Origin: Haemaphysalis longicornis
Taxonomy: Eukaryota > Arthropoda > Arachnida > Ixodida > Ixodidae
Length of the DNA stretch: 64,000 nt
Assembly: GCA_013339765.2 (NCBI GenBank)
Contig: CM023457.1
Location: forward strand, 44,814,144 to 44,878,143
Direction: 5' to 3'
Made by a program: the position numbers and the translations under genes. Shown piece by piece: positions 44,800 to 57,159 of this stretch. Each line of letters starts with the position of its first letter. Positions within the stretch are counted from its first letter, which is position 1. The notes beneath the pieces are model-generated. The model did no database searches and was not told the DNA's origin. It saw only the letters and a program-made list of their open reading frames with translations.

Positions 44800-45335
44800 A
44801 CGGCAGCATATCTGATCACTTCTCTGCAAATGTCGAAAGATTACTCTTTTGCCACCCGTGCCATGCAAATGCCTTCTTCTCTTTCCCACTCCCCTTTCAT
44901 GCTCTTTCCCTCCCTTCTCCCCTCCCACAATGAAGACGGTGGAGGGGTGCTCAAGTGAAATCAATTTTACCACGTTCCTCTGCTCATGCGCCATCCACTG
45001 GAACTTTTCATTAGTTGGACTTCCTGGAATGCCACCACAATTGCTAGTGCCACGCACGAGCACTTTTGTATTTCTGGGTCGAACCATTTTTTCCAAAATG
45101 TATTTTTTATTTTTCATCCCAAATATCAAGCATTTATTCTCAATTAAAGAACACTTGGTTCCAGTTGTGCATTGATGTGTTACTTTAAATCTGCCAAATT
45201 TTTTTTTGCCCAACAGTGTTAACAACTATTAACATTGCCACCAGATTCAATAGCTCAGAAATGTTTGCCTTGCCTATATAAACGTCTCTTGTGATTTAAA
45301 AACGTGTATAAACGTCTCTCTGATGTGTTTCTAGT
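44800..45335. repeat. Second copy of the dispersed family seen at 1-1061
   Basis: Shared blocks in order: AAATGCCTTCTTCTCTTTCCC, GCTCAAGTGAAAT, TTAAAGAACACTTG, AACAGTGTTAACAA and CTATATAAACGTCTCT, compared with equivalents at 390-520 and 770-930 and 190-215. Confidence 0.5.
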
Positions 45336-46686
45336 ATACACAAGTTAACAGTAAAAAAGCTACGTCAAAGGAACAACTACCATTGCATGATTGCCGAAGT
45401 GTCAGTTTTGACAAACCTACCCAAATGTTTTACATACATTCATTGCCCTGCATGGCAGTGAAAAGGAGTTTTCTTTCGTTTCAGGCACAGAAAATACACT
45501 TATTCATGCGTACTGCATGTATTACCACATGGCAAGAAAGGCTCACACCAGGAGGCGGCTGGCTCACACATGCATACTAATTAAACAGGTGTTTATTCCA
45601 CCATATAAAGAATGATACACTTTAGGGCTTCATTTTTTAATTGCACAAGGATCAATGCTAAATCAATTCACATTCACTTAAAGTGCATAAGCACCTAACA
45701 TTCCTGTGCATCTACAGACAAACAGGATCTTTCGATAACATCACAGCATGTGTGAAACAAGACATTAGAAAGATAAAATAGCAGATAAAGCCGTTATAAG
45801 ACAATATTGAAGGGACGGACTTGGTTGACAGTTTTTGGTGAATAGAAATCAATGAGGCCTTCATCCTCCAGTACCGTAGATATAGAGACGCCAATGATGA
45901 CATAGACACCGATTCTCTCTTTGTGGTACCTTAACTTTCCTGTAATTAACTTATACAATTAACTTGAACAACTGCACCTTGTTTTCGCTGAAATTTCAGA
46001 ACACGAGAAAAATTGTTCTGAAGACTTACGTAAGCAATAAATGTACACTCGCCCACAATGGCTAATTGATTTCAGCTACATTAAGAGTGCTAAAAGATGA
46101 AAATGCTCCTTTAATATTTATATAAAGGTACATCATCTACTTACAAGCAGACATTTTTGATGGCGAGTACAAGTGCAACGATGTTTGAAGACAAGCGCTA
46201 CAGGTACAAAAAACAATGGCACAGATGCACTCTATTTTTAAGTCGTTTTCAGCTTTCTTTACGCTGCAATGCACCAACTAGCCCAGCAACATATGTTTAA
46301 GTTATACAACTGCAACAGATTTGAAATTGAAGGGAAACAGTCCAAAGGACAGCACAAAAGAAAAGGGAATCACACACTAAAGTGCATGTGCTCTGTGATT
46401 CCCTTCCCTTTGTCTTAAGAGCTGTTTTCTTTCAAGGACAATGTACCAACTAGCCCATCAGAAAACCCTTCGGGATTTGAGATTTTCTTTCTCAAGACAA
46501 TCCGAGTAAGGTCTGCTCTTTTTCAGCTGTACCTGAGTTGAGTGCTTTACTGATGTAGCTACCACTTTGGTTGCGTTGGAGCCAACCTTCAAAGACATCC
46601 GATGCCTCTTTAGGTCACTAACATTGAGGGCATGCTGGCCTCATATTTACCGAACGCTCAAGGAGATTACACATTTGAACAACTAA
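45336..46686. other. Unassigned sequence with a hairpin
   Basis: A stem of about 25 bp forms between AAAAGAAAAGGGAATCACACA and TGTGATTCCCTTCCCTTTG (about 46355-46415), with weaker pairing outside, as in a small MITE. TTTATT at 45592 (AATAAA on minus) might end cassette E transcripts. Confidence 0.4.
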
Positions 46687-47387
46687 AGGGGGCCACGAAA
46701 AAAATTGTTTATTAAAAACACTACCTTTACCTTATAACAATGACAAATTTTATCACAAACTTCAAGGAAATGAACAAGATATTAAGGAAAGCACATGAAG
46801 CAGTGGTGACTGCCCAGCCAATTCCTGATGATTTCTCTATAGCGTGACAATCTTGTTGGAGTGAATAATGGCTTCCAACGAAAGCCACGCCTGAAAAGCA
46901 TGACTAGGCAATTGTAGTGGCGTCTCCAGTTCTTGGATGAATCACCTCACTGCTAATGTGTCGTTAACCCTCTGATAAATACGCTTTAATGTAATACGTC
47001 ATAATGCCTTAGTAATACCACAGTATTGCTGTGACATTTGTAATACTTTCGTAGTATACTCATAACACTGCTACGAGAAGGAAGAAGTTGGCAGTGGCGA
47101 AATGCGCCATGTTAACTCGACTTGGCAGAAGACGCACTCTCCATGCTTGAGCTAGTATGGCCACCCATTGCAATCATTGCTTCAACTGCCACGGTTCGTG
47201 TCTTCCATCCTGCTGCCGCATAACAATATCTGACTCCTTCCCATATTGCATCGCTGCAGCGCGAAATTGGAAACTTTTATAATATTGCATTATAAAAGCA
47301 GTCTTTCCTGGCTGGAGTGGAGCTTAGTGAGTCACCAAAGGCCAGTTCTTTCAAAATAAACAAAGTCGTATTGTCTTCACGGCCCCT
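46687..47387. mobile_element. TTAA-type (Kolobok-like) non-autonomous element, eroded
   Basis: The left end AGGGGGCCACGAA follows CTAA; the right end is TTCACGGCCCCT, then TCAA. Ends are imperfect inverted repeats of the same family as at 32522. No ORF. It begins 11 bp after the stop codon of cassette E, so it occupies the start of that exon's 3' untranslated region. Confidence 0.55.
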
Positions 47388-47397
47388 TCAAATGTTC

Positions 47398-47777
47398 CTA
47401 GTGCTGCTCTTCGACATGCTTCTTCAACTGATGCTTCCACTGAAAGGCACTGGAACACATGCTGCACGCGTACGGCTTTTCTCCAGTGTGTCTCCGCATG
47501 TGCACCTTTAGAGGGTGCTGCCGGGTGGATGCGTACGAGCACATGATGCACTTGAACGGTTTCTCCCCCGTGTGAGTTCTGATGTGCTGGATCAGGTTCC
47601 AACGGTTGAAGCACGTGTACGGGCAATAGAGGCACTGGTGGGCATTTTTCTTTCGCCAAGACTGTGGCTTGTGTTCGCCCACTCGATGCTGGAGTGCTCT
47701 GCTACCACTGCTGCTTGTCTTTAAGGTAGAAAGAGCATGCCCCGTGTCCTCGCGAGGGCCCGACCAGGTTTCTGCAT
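47398..47777 (-). CDS. Terminal exon with three C2H2 zinc fingers (cassette E, inverted)
   Basis: On the minus strand a 3' splice site GGTGCTCACTGCAG precedes 47777. Again two bases complete the first codon. After a 45-residue lead rich in Ser, Thr and basic residues the fingers are CLYCPYTCFNRWNLIQHIRTH, CIMCSYASTRQHPLKVHMRRH and CSMCSSAFQWKHQLKKHVEEQH, with TGEKPF and TGEKPY linkers and a stop at 47400-47398. All ligands are intact. Its opposite orientation relative to cassettes A and D means it either belongs to another transcription unit or, as in mod(mdg4), reaches the shared 5' exons by trans-splicing. The sequence itself cannot decide this. Confidence 0.8.
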
Positions 47778-50700
47778 CTGCAGTGAGCACCAAGGGCAAA
47801 ATTTTTAATTTGATTGAGGGGTTTAACGTGTAACACCAGGGTTGTTAAGGATGCCATTTTTCTTCAGTGCATTTTCAGGAGCATGATCCCAGGTGCTTTG
47901 TTTTACTGGTAAAGTACAAGCTGTGCTATAAGTTGATTAATCCAAGCTCATTCAACCTAGTCACCTTCACAGAACTATTAAAACGTAGACATTTTCGACT
48001 TCAGCCAAGTCTGCACAACAGTGTCATCTTCCTTTCTATCTTTTAAAATTGTGAAACCGCCAGTGCCAGCAAAATTAATGACGAATTAACGTGCTTCTAC
48101 TTCTGTAGGTGTTCTTTCGGTATTACTTAAGACCCCACAAGCGGCAGTGAAGTTCTTCAACTTTCTTACGAATATATTGAAGGAAGCATTACCTACCTTA
48201 AATTTCTTGAACTATTTTTAACCATTTGCTTCTACGTTGTTTGCCCATTATTTTAAAGTACAGAAAATCGCGTTACACTTCTTTACAGTTGTGTAACACT
48301 AGAATACTTTAGTTTGAAACTTGACCACAGAAAGCCTTTTTTCAATAACCATCCCCAGGAGGCATCATGTTGTAAGGAAATGTACCGTTTGCAAAACACA
48401 GACTTTGATTTAAACAGATTTTACTATAATTTGCAATCTACATGCCAAAACAGCAGCAGGCTGTGGCTCACTGATTAAAAAGTGCTCAGACGATTAGGAA
48501 CCCTGCAAGAGCACAGCACATCATATATGCAAGCATTTTCAGCCCTTCGCTGTTACTAGAAATAAAGACGATACTAAACCTGTCACTGCATATGCTCAGC
48601 ACCAGAATGGTTACTAGCAAATAAAAACCAACTGAACCAGTTTTAATTGATGACTTCCCGTTCAACTTGCTAAGTTTGCATACTGACGTTTCCTTCATGG
48701 AAACGGAATATTTGAAACTTAACAAGAAAAACAGCAGAGTAGGAACACAAGAGTTGTATCAGGATAGTTATGAAATATTTGTAGATCAAAAATAGTCATA
48801 AATGAGCCCGCAAGATTGATGCAAACTCTTAGAAATGAACTGTACAGTAAAGTGAAAATTAACAATCAGAACAAACACATGTTCAGATTTAATCGGTTGG
48901 CGAGCTTTTACGTAAAAGCACATTCATACAAGCATAATAGAGGTCATGACTTGAACTTGGCATTTTTTTCAACCTTTTAGAACCTAGGGTATATTCCAGA
49001 TGCTTGTTCTGTTAAAGAAATTTTGCTTTGAAATACAACACAAAAGTTTAACAAATTCACAATAAAAGACCGCTGCTTTCACCATCACTGATGTCCTGCC
49101 AAACATCAGGAAAACACCTCGGAGCAAGATTTAGAAACAGCATGAAATACATTGCCGCACATAGCTCAGCCATGTGTATACGAAAATGCTGTCAGTGGGA
49201 ACTTTCGTCTGAACACATCAGTGTGAACAGATGCAGCTGTGAACACACCACAACAATAAGTTCGCACGTAAAAATGCTAAAAAACTGATGGTTCATAAAA
49301 AGCAATCCGAAAGAAAAAAATTTGCCTGTAAAAACAACAACACTTCTTTACTTCATTCAAACAGACTGCATGCAAAGAAGAGCAGAAAAAACTCGATAGT
49401 TAAAGATTGTGAAATTGAGAACATCACAATTTCAGCAGAGAAGAAATCACGAAAAAGAGTGCTTTAAAGTTGGCTGTTTGTTGTAGATGACTCTTCCCAA
49501 AAATGGCAATTTGACAACTCTCCAAATGTTAATTGAACACTACTCATGATTAGGGGTGTGTTTTAGTGGCAGAGGTACTGGTGCCAGAGGAACTAGTGCC
49601 GCCGTGGTAAACAATCTGCAAATAAGGGATGTCACTCAAGAGTTAAAACACAGCATGTCATATACTGTACAGCATCCTACAAAACTAGAAAAGCAACCTG
49701 ACCAAGAAAACACGTTCAGATTTTGGCCAACCAACCAAACTCCTCCAAACTTTGCCGGCTTGTTTGTGAAGACTTTTCAGATACATAACGTGAACGAAAA
49801 AAATTGCTGAAAATGTTCTGTTTGGCAAATACTCGACAATACCCAACAGTACTTAGCACAGTTTTGAATTCCCCGCACCCTTGAGTGCACGGCTAGTATG
49901 AATACCTCTAGTGATCTTCCCAAACTTCTCACAAAGTCCTTCAACAAGTGGCTAAGAACTGTGGCTTTTTTTCTGAAAGTTTGCCATTCAGCATAACAAA
50001 AACTGTGACTCTTGCTTATTAAATGCTACATTGGTACTGCTGGCATCTGATCTGGAACTTCTGCTGGCTACTAAGAACTCCCTGTAGAAATAACTCTTGC
50101 TCCAGAGAACCATACTTAGCAACAACAGGAATAATGAGGTAACATGAAAGGCAGCCAGACACTACATTGTATTGGACCTTGGTCTTGTTGCCGTTTGTGC
50201 TGTTTCCGACCATGAATGTGCACTAACTTGCCTTTTCAATGCTTTACACACTGAGAAAAAAAGGAGACATCCATCTTCATGACACTTTTTTCACTCCAAA
50301 GAGACATCTCAAGCAGGCAGAAAAAAATACCTGGAAAGTGACTATCTTAAACGGAAGTTTTTAGCTGCCGGATTTGAGGCCCATGTTTATATCACAATTA
50401 CAAGCCCTCATAATTTAAGCACAGCCTGTTTCGTTGAAATGACAGACTAAATGAGCAAACTGCAATTTCACACACCAAACCTACACATAAATATATGGTG
50501 GGCTAGGTAAAGATGCACTAACTAAAAACTGAGCAAGCAGACTCATTCTCCCTGGACAGATGTTAACACAAAAGAGTGCAAAGGCTTCTCGACAGCATTC
50601 AGCCCTGAAGCAATCTTCACTGTCCACACACATTGCACTGGAACCTTGGCAAGTAGAGGGGCAACTGTAAGCGAAACAAACACGACCCTGTACGGAGAGC

Positions 50701-51419
50701 GCCTGTTCAAAAAGCTTGCAACATCAGTCACTCTGAAGTACGTTTGAAAAAAAAATCAAAAACTGGAAATTTTTGACCAGCTTATACACACTTATCGTCA
50801 AATTAGAACTGAGATTGGCTATGGAAGCTTAGGGTCCCGGTGTCCTTACCTAAGTATTTTTGAGTAATAGGGGAAGCAAGTTAAAAAGCTCTCCACCTCG
50901 TGTTTAAATGCTTTCATGCAAAGGGTATTTAAAGTAAGCACCCCGTAGTTCACATGACAAGTTTTCTTCAGACAATTTATAAACGCCTTATTTCTACAGC
51001 AAAGCTGTTAGTCTGGTTCGTTGGGAATTTCCACAGCCTTCATGCACAGAAAGGTTGTGTAAGCAGAAAGTAAGAAATGAGCTCAAGCCCAAACAGCAAG
51101 AAAACAAATGAACTCCAACCAGGTACAGAATGAATGCGACACATGTGCTATTGTGCCCTCTGAGAGCAAAAACAAAACAAGAAAAAACAAGTCAAGACGA
51201 AAATGAAGACCACAAAGCTGATCAAAACCTGAAGGGATGCCGCCCCATTGTTCTACCGGGAAAAGACCATGCAAACATTTGAAATGTTTGGAAGACAAAC
51301 GCTTCACGGCCACGCCAAAAATACTAGCACTGCCATGTGCCAATCACATGGACACCACCAGCTACCATGACGCAACATGAAAGGTAACAAGGGATGGAGT
51401 GTATAGAAGCTTCCCAAGT
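47778..51419. other. Unassigned AT-rich sequence
   Basis: No exon, RNA gene or repeat family recognised over 3.6 kb. It is probably intron upstream of cassette E on the minus strand, or intergenic. Confidence 0.4.
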
Positions 51420-51730
51420 GAAAGTGTTTTTTCTAGCTGGATTATTTAACCAGAAATTTCTTCTAGCTAGAAACAATCTAGCTAGAAATAGCAGAATTTC
51501 TAGCTAAAAATTCAGTTTCTAGATCATTTCTAGCTGGACTGAGCTTTACTTCCCGCTAGCATTTGTCAGTCCAGCTAGAAGAAAAAAACCCTGCAAGCTG
51601 GAAATAATCATCTCTAGCTAGACTAAGAATTTTTCTAGTTAGAAGCTGCCGATTCCAGCTAGATACTAATAATCTAGTCAGAAATGAAGCCGGAAATTAC
51701 GATTTCTTGTTAGAAATGCTCTTTCCATAT
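51420..51730. repeat. Palindrome-rich repeat with TTTCTAGCTAGAAA units
   Basis: At least a dozen variants of CTAGCTAG or CCAGCTAGA in about 300 bp in both orientations, separated by A/T-rich spacers. Each unit is its own near reverse complement, so the tract can form many alternative hairpins. No coding frame. Confidence 0.65.
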
Positions 51731-54640
51731 TCACGGGGGAGGGGCACCTTGGCACCTTACAGCTTCACTGGCTATTCACTTCTGCTGGGCAGCATGGCTC
51801 CTCAGTTTTCAATTTTGTGAGCGCGACAACCAAGGCTCTAGATGTCCACTGGAGAGCAAAACGAAGGGCTTCTTTGTCTTTCACCACACTACCCGCATCA
51901 TACTTGCTGACGGCTTGCCTCCACCACAGCACAGTGAAGACACATACGGTCCATTTCATTACCTGCAAGAAATTAAAAAAAATGCGTTGGAAACAACGCA
52001 TGAAAATGGAAAATAGCCGAGAAAAAATTATGCAGAGAGACAGCTCATTACTCAAAACTGGAGAGGTCGGTTTTGTCAGTGGTAGGTTTGCTAAGCCAGA
52101 CAGAGATGACCGTAGTCATTGAGCTGGGATAATTGTCGGGGGATTGTGAAGAAGGCAGCAGTGAATACAAAACAAAAATATTAAAAAATAAAACGAAAGG
52201 AACTACTAGAAAAAATGAAAAAAAAAGTTTAAAAAACACTACTAGATGGAAAGGCGCAAAAAACTCGGAAGAAAACAGTGCGAAGAGATGAGAATACCAA
52301 ATTATCAAAAATCAAAGAAAACAGTGCGATCAAAGAGAATACCAAATTAACAGAATGGCAAATACAGGCCTGACGTGACGAGTAACATAAGTCATTTGTC
52401 ACTGCTCAAGGAGCAGAGAAGTTTTTGAGGTACTGAGGGCCATGAAAAGTGAGAAAAATGTCAGTCCCTAAGGTTCATCACCGCTAGATCAGTGTGCAGG
52501 GAAGTAAGACAGTTGAAGCCTGCCTCTACGTAATACACAAAACATGGAGGGAGCTGCTGTTGCTCAATGTCTGGCAAGCATTGTACATCTTCATGTCCAG
52601 GGCAAAGCAGTAAAATTACTCTGCCAAATCTTACATTTGAAGCTGCCACTATGAGTTATGGTCAGATGGGCAGAGCAGCACACCATTCCTTTTCTTGAGA
52701 TCACTGAAGATGCGAAGTTTGTAATGGGGGTGAACGTCTGCAACAGCATGCAGAGGTGGATTTCTTCGGTAAGGGTCCACTTCCTCCAGATGGCAGCAAT
52801 CACTACGTCAGTAACTATACGCAAACTGTCCTCCATAAAAAAAGCGCTTCCACTTGTTATGAACTAAATGAAACACCACAGCCAACTTTAAACTTTAGCC
52901 TTATCCAGATGTAAACCCACTGTTCAAACCCCAATGTATAGAATTCAAAAAACCATTCAGAATTGTGGAATGGGAAGGTAACCTGTATTATACCCGTGTG
53001 ACACGTACACAGAAAATGACATCAAGTGCTTAATGCCATTATTCACTGCTGCGCGCAGAAATCTAATGACATTTGCTCTGACATTGAGTCGGCTTATAAC
53101 ACCATTAGGCAGCTGTGTCTTGAGGGCCAGATAATGCTCTACTTCCAACAGCATGTAGGCTCGTTGGGGCTAACGTCGGATTGGCTTGGCTGCCTCCTGA
53201 CATTGTTAAGAATGCTTCTAATGCTGTGCCTCTTTAGCTTGTGATGACCTAGGAGTTCCTTCTGACAATTCACTTTGATTATTATACAAAGAACAGACTC
53301 TCCAAGAAGCAATCTGGTATTTCTTTTTGTACATATTCCTGTTGTGTGGGAAATTTTCGGACGACCCGCAGACTATCCGTTGTGAGCCCAAGACTTAATC
53401 TGAGAGCCCCAGCATTTCCTGTGCTCTAGGAGTACCAAGCGCAGCTCAGCTCAGAGCTTGCTCTTCTCTTATACTTCCTTTGTGCACCAGTTACACCAAG
53501 AAATTCTATCACTAAGAATCCTAAGCTGCACTGCAGCTGAAAAGCGGTTCTAAGCATGTGGGCATATGACGCACAGAAGAGATGATTTTCAAAAGAAAAG
53601 TGACTCCATAATAGTGATGCTATGACACAGGGTAAAGCTTGATATTGCAAATGGGTGGGCAGAGAAAGTGTTTAATGTCGAAGCCTCAGAGAAAGGCTTT
53701 CAGGCTCACGAACGCACAAGCAAGTGTATAAGAGGTACAAAAAAAAGTTTGGCTGACGATTACGATACTCTCTAATGCGAAATTTGATCACAGCGCAAAC
53801 TGCAGTCCTTTTGGTGAAGATGCATAGCTGCTGCTTCAGCGGCGTGCACCTCTCCTCGGATAGCATTGTCTTCGTTTCAGGAAGTGACGATGTCGTTAGT
53901 GAACGCAAACGCCTTCGTGCGTCCACTAGTGTTGTGTCGTAGTGCGTTGCCTCTGAAGACAAGTACTGCAAGGCACCTTCGGTATGCCGAACTTCCCCTC
54001 ACACTTTCGCCATACTCCTTGTTCGTCTTCCTGCTCACTCTATCCTCGGTGTCTTCTTCACTGTCTCGGTTGCAATTGAGGGCAATGGCGAGAAACGACA
54101 CGAAACTACAGCAGCGGGCGCTTAAGTGATGCGCTCTAAAATACAGGCATGGATGTTTACACAGAAACTAGCGATGGAAAGCTATCAGGGCATCCAGAAA
54201 GTACATAAAAGCATTAGGACAGGTAATATGAGAAAAGCAAGAATGTCCTATAGTGCGTATAGTGCTGAGGCAACAGGTGGCGTTCCGAACAGTGCAGTGT
54301 TGATGTTGGTAGGGCACAGGTTGTAACGTACTTTTACGTGTGGACACAGTGGCCCAAAAATCTGTGAAATAAAGTTGGTGGCGCCCTGTGTAGACCTTTG
54401 ACCCTGAGCCATTTCAACTTTGTTCTTGGCCCGGGCCAGGCGACAACCCAGGTGGAAACACTGAGCCGGTCTTCGATGGTCTCAACTGAGAGCAGCTTCA
54501 CAGGTCTGTATGGGAAGCTGGCATATAGCACATGCGGCCACATGATATAGCTTGTTCATTCTTTCTTTTCCTTTTCTTTTGTGTATCGTGTGTAGCGAAA
54601 TCCCAATAAATCAGTTGCGAGAAAGAAAACAAGCAAAAAC
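51731..54640. other. Unassigned sequence
   Basis: No supported exon. Around 52990, CCCGTGTGACACG resembles the putative MITE end at 5811. The recurrent segment at 53750-53850 is listed separately. Confidence 0.35.
53750..53850 (-). repeat. Copy of a recurrent segment encoding a KFRIREY-like peptide
   Basis: On the minus strand QQLCIFTKRTAVCAVIKF precedes RIREYRNRQ; compare the 6170-6265 copy (MQQLCAMTEKTTVHAAHKF, RIREYSN). Protein-level likeness with several base differences suggests an older coding repeat. Confidence 0.5.
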
Positions 54641-54870
54641 TTGATTGATTCTGGGGTTTAACGCGCCACACTACACAGGCGATGAGGTGCGCCGTAGTCG
54701 AGGGCTCCAGATTAATTTTGACCACCTGGGGATCTTTAACGTGTGCCGAAATGTAGAACACGCAGGCATTTTTGCTTTTCGCCTCCACCAGAAAAGTGTC
54801 CGCCGCGGCCAAGAATCGAACCCGCATACTCAGCAGCACAATGCCATCGCCACTGAGCCGCCGCAGCGGG
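54641..54870 (-). mobile_element. tRNA-derived SINE (Ruka-like), reverse orientation
   Basis: TTGATTGATTCTGGGGTTTA tail, the TTAATTTTGACCACCTGGGG core, CTTTTCGCCTCCACCAGAAA and a tRNA-like head with AATCGAACCCGC. It is one of the most complete copies. Confidence 0.85.
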
Positions 54871-55239
54871 TCAAGAAAAAAATGTGCCTAGGTACGTCGT
54901 ACAGGTAGTTGACTAGCAAAGCTGTAACGAGCTGCAGCATCCGCACAGAGTAGACGAACCCACTTCCATTCTTGAGTGCAGCATCGCCCATTGTAAGCTG
55001 CCAGCTCCTTGGGAGTATGTATGGTGCATGGCCCCCCATTTCAAAGTAATGTGTGACCGGTGTTAGCTATTCCCAAGTTGACGCTGCTCCATCTGTGCCG
55101 GCAGCAGCCCCTGCCCACCACTGTCGCTTCAGGCAGTATCTCGCTGCGCGTGCACTCAGCTGTGAGAGTCTTTTTCACTCCTTTCTTCGGTGTGCAGTTC
55201 CCACTAACCAGTGTTGGTAGGTGCGACAGTGTAACCAGC

Positions 55240-55474
55240 TGTAGTGGCTAAGGCTTTGCTGAGCTGAGTTTGCTGAGCACAAGTATGTGGGTCCGATCCT
55301 GGCCACAGTGGCTACTTCTCTGACGGACGCGGAAAGTCAAAACGCCTGCATGTCGAGATCTTGGCGCACGTCAAAGATCCGAAGGTGGTCAAAATTAATC
55401 CGGAGCCCTCCACTACGACGTGCTTCATAGTACCGGTGTAGCTCCAGCGCATTAAACCTAAAAATCAATCAATC
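55240..55474 (+). mobile_element. tRNA-derived SINE (Ruka-like)
   Basis: Head GTGGCTAAGGCTTTGCTGAG, B-box-like GTGGGTCCGATCCTGG, core GGTGGTCAAAATTAATCCGG, and tail CATTAAACCTAAAAATCAAT. Confidence 0.85.
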
Positions 55475-57030
55475 AGATGCGAGAGTGTTGCTGCGTCATC
55501 TACAAACCCAGCCAATCACTTTCCCCTTACTTCTAACTGCTCTCCCACCTGGTTTCTTGCACGCAGGCGCATAGAGTTGTGCTGGGGAGTTTTCTGCGTA
55601 ATTGATTAATAACAGCGCTTAAACAAGGACCAATCAAGGAGTACACCAACACGAGAGCTGTTTCCTTTCCTGGCATTACTTTCTTGGTCCTAGTTAAAGC
55701 GCTGTTTTTTGTCACATTGCGCAGGACCAACTAGACCAAGTTCAAACCTTAGTTTTCAGCGAGCACGGGATCGGCGAATTTTCCGTTCGCCTAGACATAT
55801 AAAGCTTCGCTTTAAAAGAAGGGTACGTAACGGGCATCAAACAGACCTATCCTCAGCAGCCTCGATGTGCGAGGAACACGCTCTATTCCCCTCGATATAA
55901 TTGGAGGCGTGAACTTCGCCGCGATTTCTACCAGTTCGGCCATGATGCTTCGGACGCAGCACAAGTGATTTTTCGTGTTACTTTTGCATTGACATCACGT
56001 AAATGCGCCGTAAAGTGGCACACTACTATAAAGTTGCGTGATCACAGAGGATGGAACTTCATTTTTTACTTCTGGTTCCATCACACGTAACGTAATTTTT
56101 TTTACTTGATGTTAAGGCAGACGCAACTTTAATTCCCATTTACTGTTCCGTAGGACGTACCGCGCGCTAGACACGGAGTGAAAGCTATTTACGTTCAAAA
56201 AAAATAAATAAGGCAAAACTGACTCCAACGAGAGCTTGCATGCGTGATTACAAAACACTTAGGCGCTGCTATTTACACACAGAGCTAAAAGCATCGCCGG
56301 AAAATGTTACAATTACGTGTGCGCAGACGACAGAATGCGACGCTTAAATAAAGACGTCACTCGGGCGAGTTCGTTCACGCTCAAAAGCCGCACCTGCTGT
56401 TAAAAAAGGCAGTAACGCGTATCAAATACGCACTGCTCTGATAGTACTGAATTACACTGCAGGTGTCCGGTGACTACGGTATACGTAGAGTGGACGCTTC
56501 CCTATTTGCCCGTTCTCGAAACACCGCCTTTACGTGTTATTAACATTATTGTTACAATTAGTTATGTTCTTATACTTTTTATTACGCCTTCAAATGCGCG
56601 CGTTCATCCGCAAACAAATCGCTTGCGTAGTAAAGTACTTTCACTTTGATACGAAACCGAAGCGCTGGTACAATTTCGGCTCATAGTTCGATAGCAATAC
56701 AACAATGCCACGCAGGAACAATTTGAGCACTTACTTGGGGCTTACCGAGTTATTTGAAAGTCAGCAATACTCTTTTTAAAACGGAGAAGCTGTAGGTTGG
56801 CAAATTTGAAGAGTAAACAATGAAGGCGGCCATGTTGGCACTATTAACGGTACAGATTTCGACTTCGACTTCGTGTAAACTGCACATCGTAGTTTTTAAT
56901 TAAACAGTTCAGTAAAAACGCTTACATTAAAACTAACTGTTTCAGTTTTTTGCACCTTGTTTTTATTACATATAATATGGCGTTGACTATCATGAAGCAA
57001 ACATGTTGAAAAGAGTCAACGTTTCTCTTT
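55475..57030. other. Unassigned sequence
   Basis: No exon supported. GGCGGCCATGTTGGC at 56823-56837 is the mirror image of the GGCAACATGGCCGCC at 57070, so two ATG contexts point away from each other. Confidence 0.35.
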
Positions 57031-57075
57031 GGCGAAACGGGAATATCTGTGCCGAAAACAGTGGCTCTTGGCAAC

Positions 57076-57159
57076 ATGGCCGCCTCCAGTTGTGTGCTTT
57101 TTTGTGTGTATTTTGTTTTTCCTCCAAGTCGTCCCCGTAGATCGCTTAGCGCCAGTAAG
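57076..57159 (+). CDS. Possible first coding exon of an unknown gene
   Basis: ATG in a good context (GCAACATGG) and 28 codons to a strong donor AAG|GTAAGT at 57160. The peptide starts MAASSCVLFCVYFVF and ends RRSLSASK; it has a hydrophobic stretch that could be a signal sequence. Possible following exons: 58244-58294, 58673-58780 and 59740-59881, but the phases do not all connect. No family recognised. Confidence 0.3.
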
